The notes beneath the pieces were generated by a model. That model did not search any database, was not told where the DNA came from, and saw only the letters and a program-made list of their open reading frames with translations. Source: Nitrospirota bacterium (GTDB taxonomy: Bacteria; Nitrospirota_A; Leptospirillia; Leptospirillales; Leptospirillaceae). From it: a stretch of 24,590 bases of DNA. Where the stretch lies: NCBI GenBank assembly GCA_021802325.1, contig JAKAAM010000011.1, forward strand, positions 1 to 24,590, written 5' to 3'. The position numbers and the translations under genes are program-made. Below, in pieces: positions 23,164 through 24,590 of this stretch (position 1 is the stretch's first letter; the number at the start of each line of letters is the position of its first letter).

Positions 23164-23796
23164 GTGGATGCGAACTCATTCGTAAAAGTATTAAGTAATT
23201 TGGAGTTCGAAAACGCATTCAACCCATACTCAGATCGTTGTGAAATATATGATGTTTATGACGCTCCCCAAAAAAGAAGGACCCTTTTAAAGAACCTGTT
23301 GATTGCCGCGAGCGCAGTAGAGGTCGACTCAATATGGATTGGGAGGGACTTAGGGTATAAAGGTGGCAGACGAACAGGATTAGCTCTTACTGACGATATC
23401 CATCTCAGTCATCATGTATCAAGATGGGGAATAGAGGTAAGCCAATTAACCAAAGGCCAAGCGGTTTCGGAAAGAACAGCGGAGGTAATTTGGAGTGTTC
23501 TTGAAAAAATTACACATCATGTCTTTCTTTGGAATGTTTTTCCATTACATCCATATGAGGCGGGTAATCCACTTAGCAACCGCGCGCACAATTCCAGGGA
23601 GAGATTAGCCGGAGAAGAATTGCTTAGAGGATTAGTAGAATTATTGAAGCCTAAGCGAATAGTTGCGATAGGTAATGATGCTGAAAAGGCAGCGTTGCGA
23701 TTGAAGCCGAAATGTAAAATCTTGAAAGTCAGGCACCCCAGTTATGGGGGGCAAAATATATTTCTTGATCAAATTAATTCAATTTATAAAATCTAA
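23164..23796 (+). CDS. Uracil-DNA-glycosylase superfamily protein, divergent
   Basis: 210 residues with the layout of a UDG-superfamily family: a first motif (IWIGRDLGYKGGRRTG, 57-72), the core LWNVFPLHPYEAGNPLSNRAHNSRE (123-147), the strand KRIVAIGNDAEKAAL (164-178) and a final VRHPSYGGQ loop (189-197). Relatives read roughly GEAPGYRG in the first motif; here it is GRDLGYKG, so the catalytic/specificity loop differs. Start GTG 23164 directly follows the MazG gene (1 base gap), with AGGAG 6 bases upstream, so the two are surely co-translated. Members of this superfamily can excise modified bases, and one glycosylase is a known anti-phage defence against glucosylated cytosine. Target here unknown. 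Confidence 0.75.
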   Translation: MDANSFVKVLSNLEFENAFNPYSDRCEIYDVYDAPQKRRTLLKNLLIAASAVEVDSIWIGRDLGYKGGRRTGLALTDDIHLSHHVSRWGIEVSQLTKGQAVSERTAEVIWSVLEKITHHVFLWNVFPLHPYEAGNPLSNRAHNSRERLAGEELLRGLVELLKPKRIVAIGNDAEKAALRLKPKCKILKVRHPSYGGQNIFLDQINSIYKI

Positions 23797-23894
23797 AGTA
23801 TGGAGAGTGCAAATACTAATTTTTTAAATAAAAGACAGTGGGTAATTGGCCAGGTGTATCCTTCAGATCACCCTACTCGATTCAAAAATTTATT
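23797..23894. other. Convergent gap
   Basis: This 98-base AT-rich gap lies between the convergent UDG-like and TIR genes. It has T- and A-runs but no clear hairpin; no terminator is called. Confidence 0.4.
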
Positions 23895-24440
23895 CTAGCA
23901 CTGCCGGTTATAGCTCATTCGATCACGGGGATTATTAATCAATCTCCTATGCGATTCACGCCTTTGAAATGCATCCTCAATCGCATTCACCAATTGATCC
24001 GTTGTACTCGGGTAATCTATCCATCGAGCATAACAATCCGTTTGTTGATCAGACTCTCTTAGATTCATGTTGAGCCTATCTGGAAAACGTTGCCCACCAT
24101 TAGTATAGCTTGGAAGCCTTATAGCAAGAAGACCGTTCGGGGTAGTATATTCTCCTTGTCGAAGAGATGATTGTATTTCCCAATCCACATATCTCCGCGC
24201 CCATGTGCATATTCCAAGCATAACTATTGTGACACTAGAATCCTTTAGATAAAGTTGCCGAATTCTACTCATTACATAATCAGTATCAGTACTATCAATG
24301 ATGTCTTCTGACATTTCTTGCCCAAGACCGCGAGCAATGAATGCATCACGATCATGATCAAAAGTGCGAACAAACCTGCTGACTTCACCCTGATCCGCGT
24401 GGTGATAAGAGATAAAACATTTTCTTCGCACAAAAGCCAA
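23895..24440 (-). CDS. Second TIR-domain protein, ThsB/DUF1863-like
   Basis: 181 residues. It opens with the first TIR strand RRKCFISYHHADQGEV. A family-typical middle follows (RDAFIARGLGQEMSEDIID...TDYVMSRIRQLYLKDSSVTIVMLG), then TWARRYVDWEIQSSLRQG with Glu88 at the catalytic position. This is a fuller match to the stand-alone TIR family than the gene at 18777, and the two share little outside the motifs. The TTG start at 24440 has GGAG 7 bases upstream; GTG 24431 is an alternative. The gene is convergent with the cargo operon, so it is expressed separately. Thoeris loci often have several ThsB-like genes, each answering to different phages, so this may be a second sensor. Confidence 0.87.
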   Translation of the reverse strand: MAFVRRKCFISYHHADQGEVSRFVRTFDHDRDAFIARGLGQEMSEDIIDSTDTDYVMSRIRQLYLKDSSVTIVMLGICTWARRYVDWEIQSSLRQGEYTTPNGLLAIRLPSYTNGGQRFPDRLNMNLRESDQQTDCYARWIDYPSTTDQLVNAIEDAFQRRESHRRLINNPRDRMSYNRQC

Positions 24441-24520
24441 TGATTGTCTCCAATCTTTACCTCAACCAGTCAAATTATGGACATACTAAACTATAGCCTA
24501 CTACTTTCAGATGGTGGGTG
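24441..24520. other. Short gap upstream of the - strand TIR gene
   Basis: Eighty AT-rich bases hold the TIR gene's Shine-Dalgarno (GGAG on the - strand). No clear promoter or terminator is visible, so co-transcription with the - strand frame further right is possible. Confidence 0.35.
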
Positions 24521-24590
24521 TTAAGTTTTTTCTTCACGATAAGCAACCTCAAACATACGTTTTGTAATTTCTTTAAGGAAATTGCTAATA
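24521..24590 (-). CDS. Possible C-terminal end of a further - strand gene (partial)
   Basis: A - strand frame is open from the window edge to a TAA at 24521-24523, giving 22 residues (starting ISNFLKEITKRM, then FEVAYREEKT) of plausible helical sequence. It would lie 80 bases upstream of the - strand TIR gene and could share its transcript. Too short to identify. Confidence 0.3.
   Translation of the reverse strand, partial: ISNFLKEITKRMFEVAYREEKT

Larger units (their letters stand above)
16699..24590 (+). mobile_element. Left part of an integrative element inserted at tRNA-Arg(CCU)
   Basis: The left boundary is the truncated tRNA-Arg 3' fragment. Next inside are a tyrosine integrase, a HicAB pair and an AT-rich defence-like cargo; the right end lies beyond the window. 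When an element enters the 3' half of a tRNA gene, the intact gene is rebuilt at one end and a 3' fragment stays at the other. Here the - strand fragment is on the left, so the element must extend to higher coordinates. I see no conjugation, replication or phage structural genes, so the type (integrative conjugative, satellite or genomic island) is undecided. Confidence 0.75.

Noticed and set aside
18777..24590. Canonical Thoeris (SIR2-SLOG or membrane-Macro ThsA)
   Set aside because: No SIR2, Macro or transmembrane effector can be seen in any + or - strand gene here; only a variant with TIR-SLOG can be proposed.

Overview
The window reads as about 16.6 kb of ordinary GC-rich bacterial core chromosome, then the left end of an integrative element that carries an AT-rich cluster of TIR-domain and nucleotide-acting genes. 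The core gene order tilS-hpt-ftsH-folP-cdaA-cdaR-glmM, the lipoprotein-like MsrA, GC-rich codon use and frequent GTG/TTG starts suggest a Gram-negative, non-Proteobacterial lineage. My best guess is Nitrospirota, Leptospirillum-like. That is inference from gene order and protein style, with no search behind it.

Region 1 (1-4312) is a tightly packed + strand run: end of hemD, hemB, ribF, tilS and hpt. Neighbours overlap by 4 to 38 bases, which suggests one transcript mixing heme, flavin, tRNA-modification and purine-salvage functions. Region 2 (4313-11992) starts at a good extended -10 promoter before ftsH. It continues through folP, the c-di-AMP synthase cdaA, its regulator cdaR, and then glmM with its own extended -10 promoter. 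A ComEC-like channel and a 56-residue zinc-ribbon protein follow. FtsH, c-di-AMP and GlmM together link membrane quality control, turgor and cell-wall precursor supply.

Region 3 (11998-16357) has a - strand pair, a four-helix membrane protein translationally coupled to a Crp/Fnr regulator. It is divergent from a TrkA-N potassium channel. Then come msrB-msrA and a 41-residue membrane protein closed by a very strong terminator.

Region 4 (16699-24590) is the mobile part. Its left edge is a 50-base 3' fragment of a - strand tRNA-Arg(CCU) gene, next to a perfect 16-bp bidirectional hairpin. Then comes a tyrosine integrase with tandem 11-bp repeats over its promoter, translationally coupled to a HicA/HicB toxin-antitoxin pair. 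By the geometry of tRNA integration the element runs rightward, and the intact tRNA should lie beyond the window. After a gene-free AT-rich stretch with CGGACAC repeats, the cargo is: a TIR protein (ThsB/DUF1863-like), an Nmad2-type protein, a TIR-like/TIR/SLOG protein, a double MazG-like protein with an extra C-terminal domain, and a UDG-superfamily protein. A convergent second TIR protein lies on the - strand.

The cargo looks like an anti-phage system. I infer a Thoeris-like arrangement in which TIR proteins make a nucleotide signal, a SLOG domain senses it, and a fused TIR (instead of SIR2) is the NAD-consuming effector. It is coupled to a module (Nmad2, MazG, UDG) of the type linked to modified bases. 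I see no SIR2, Macro or transmembrane ThsA in the window. The combination is the most likely undescribed system here.
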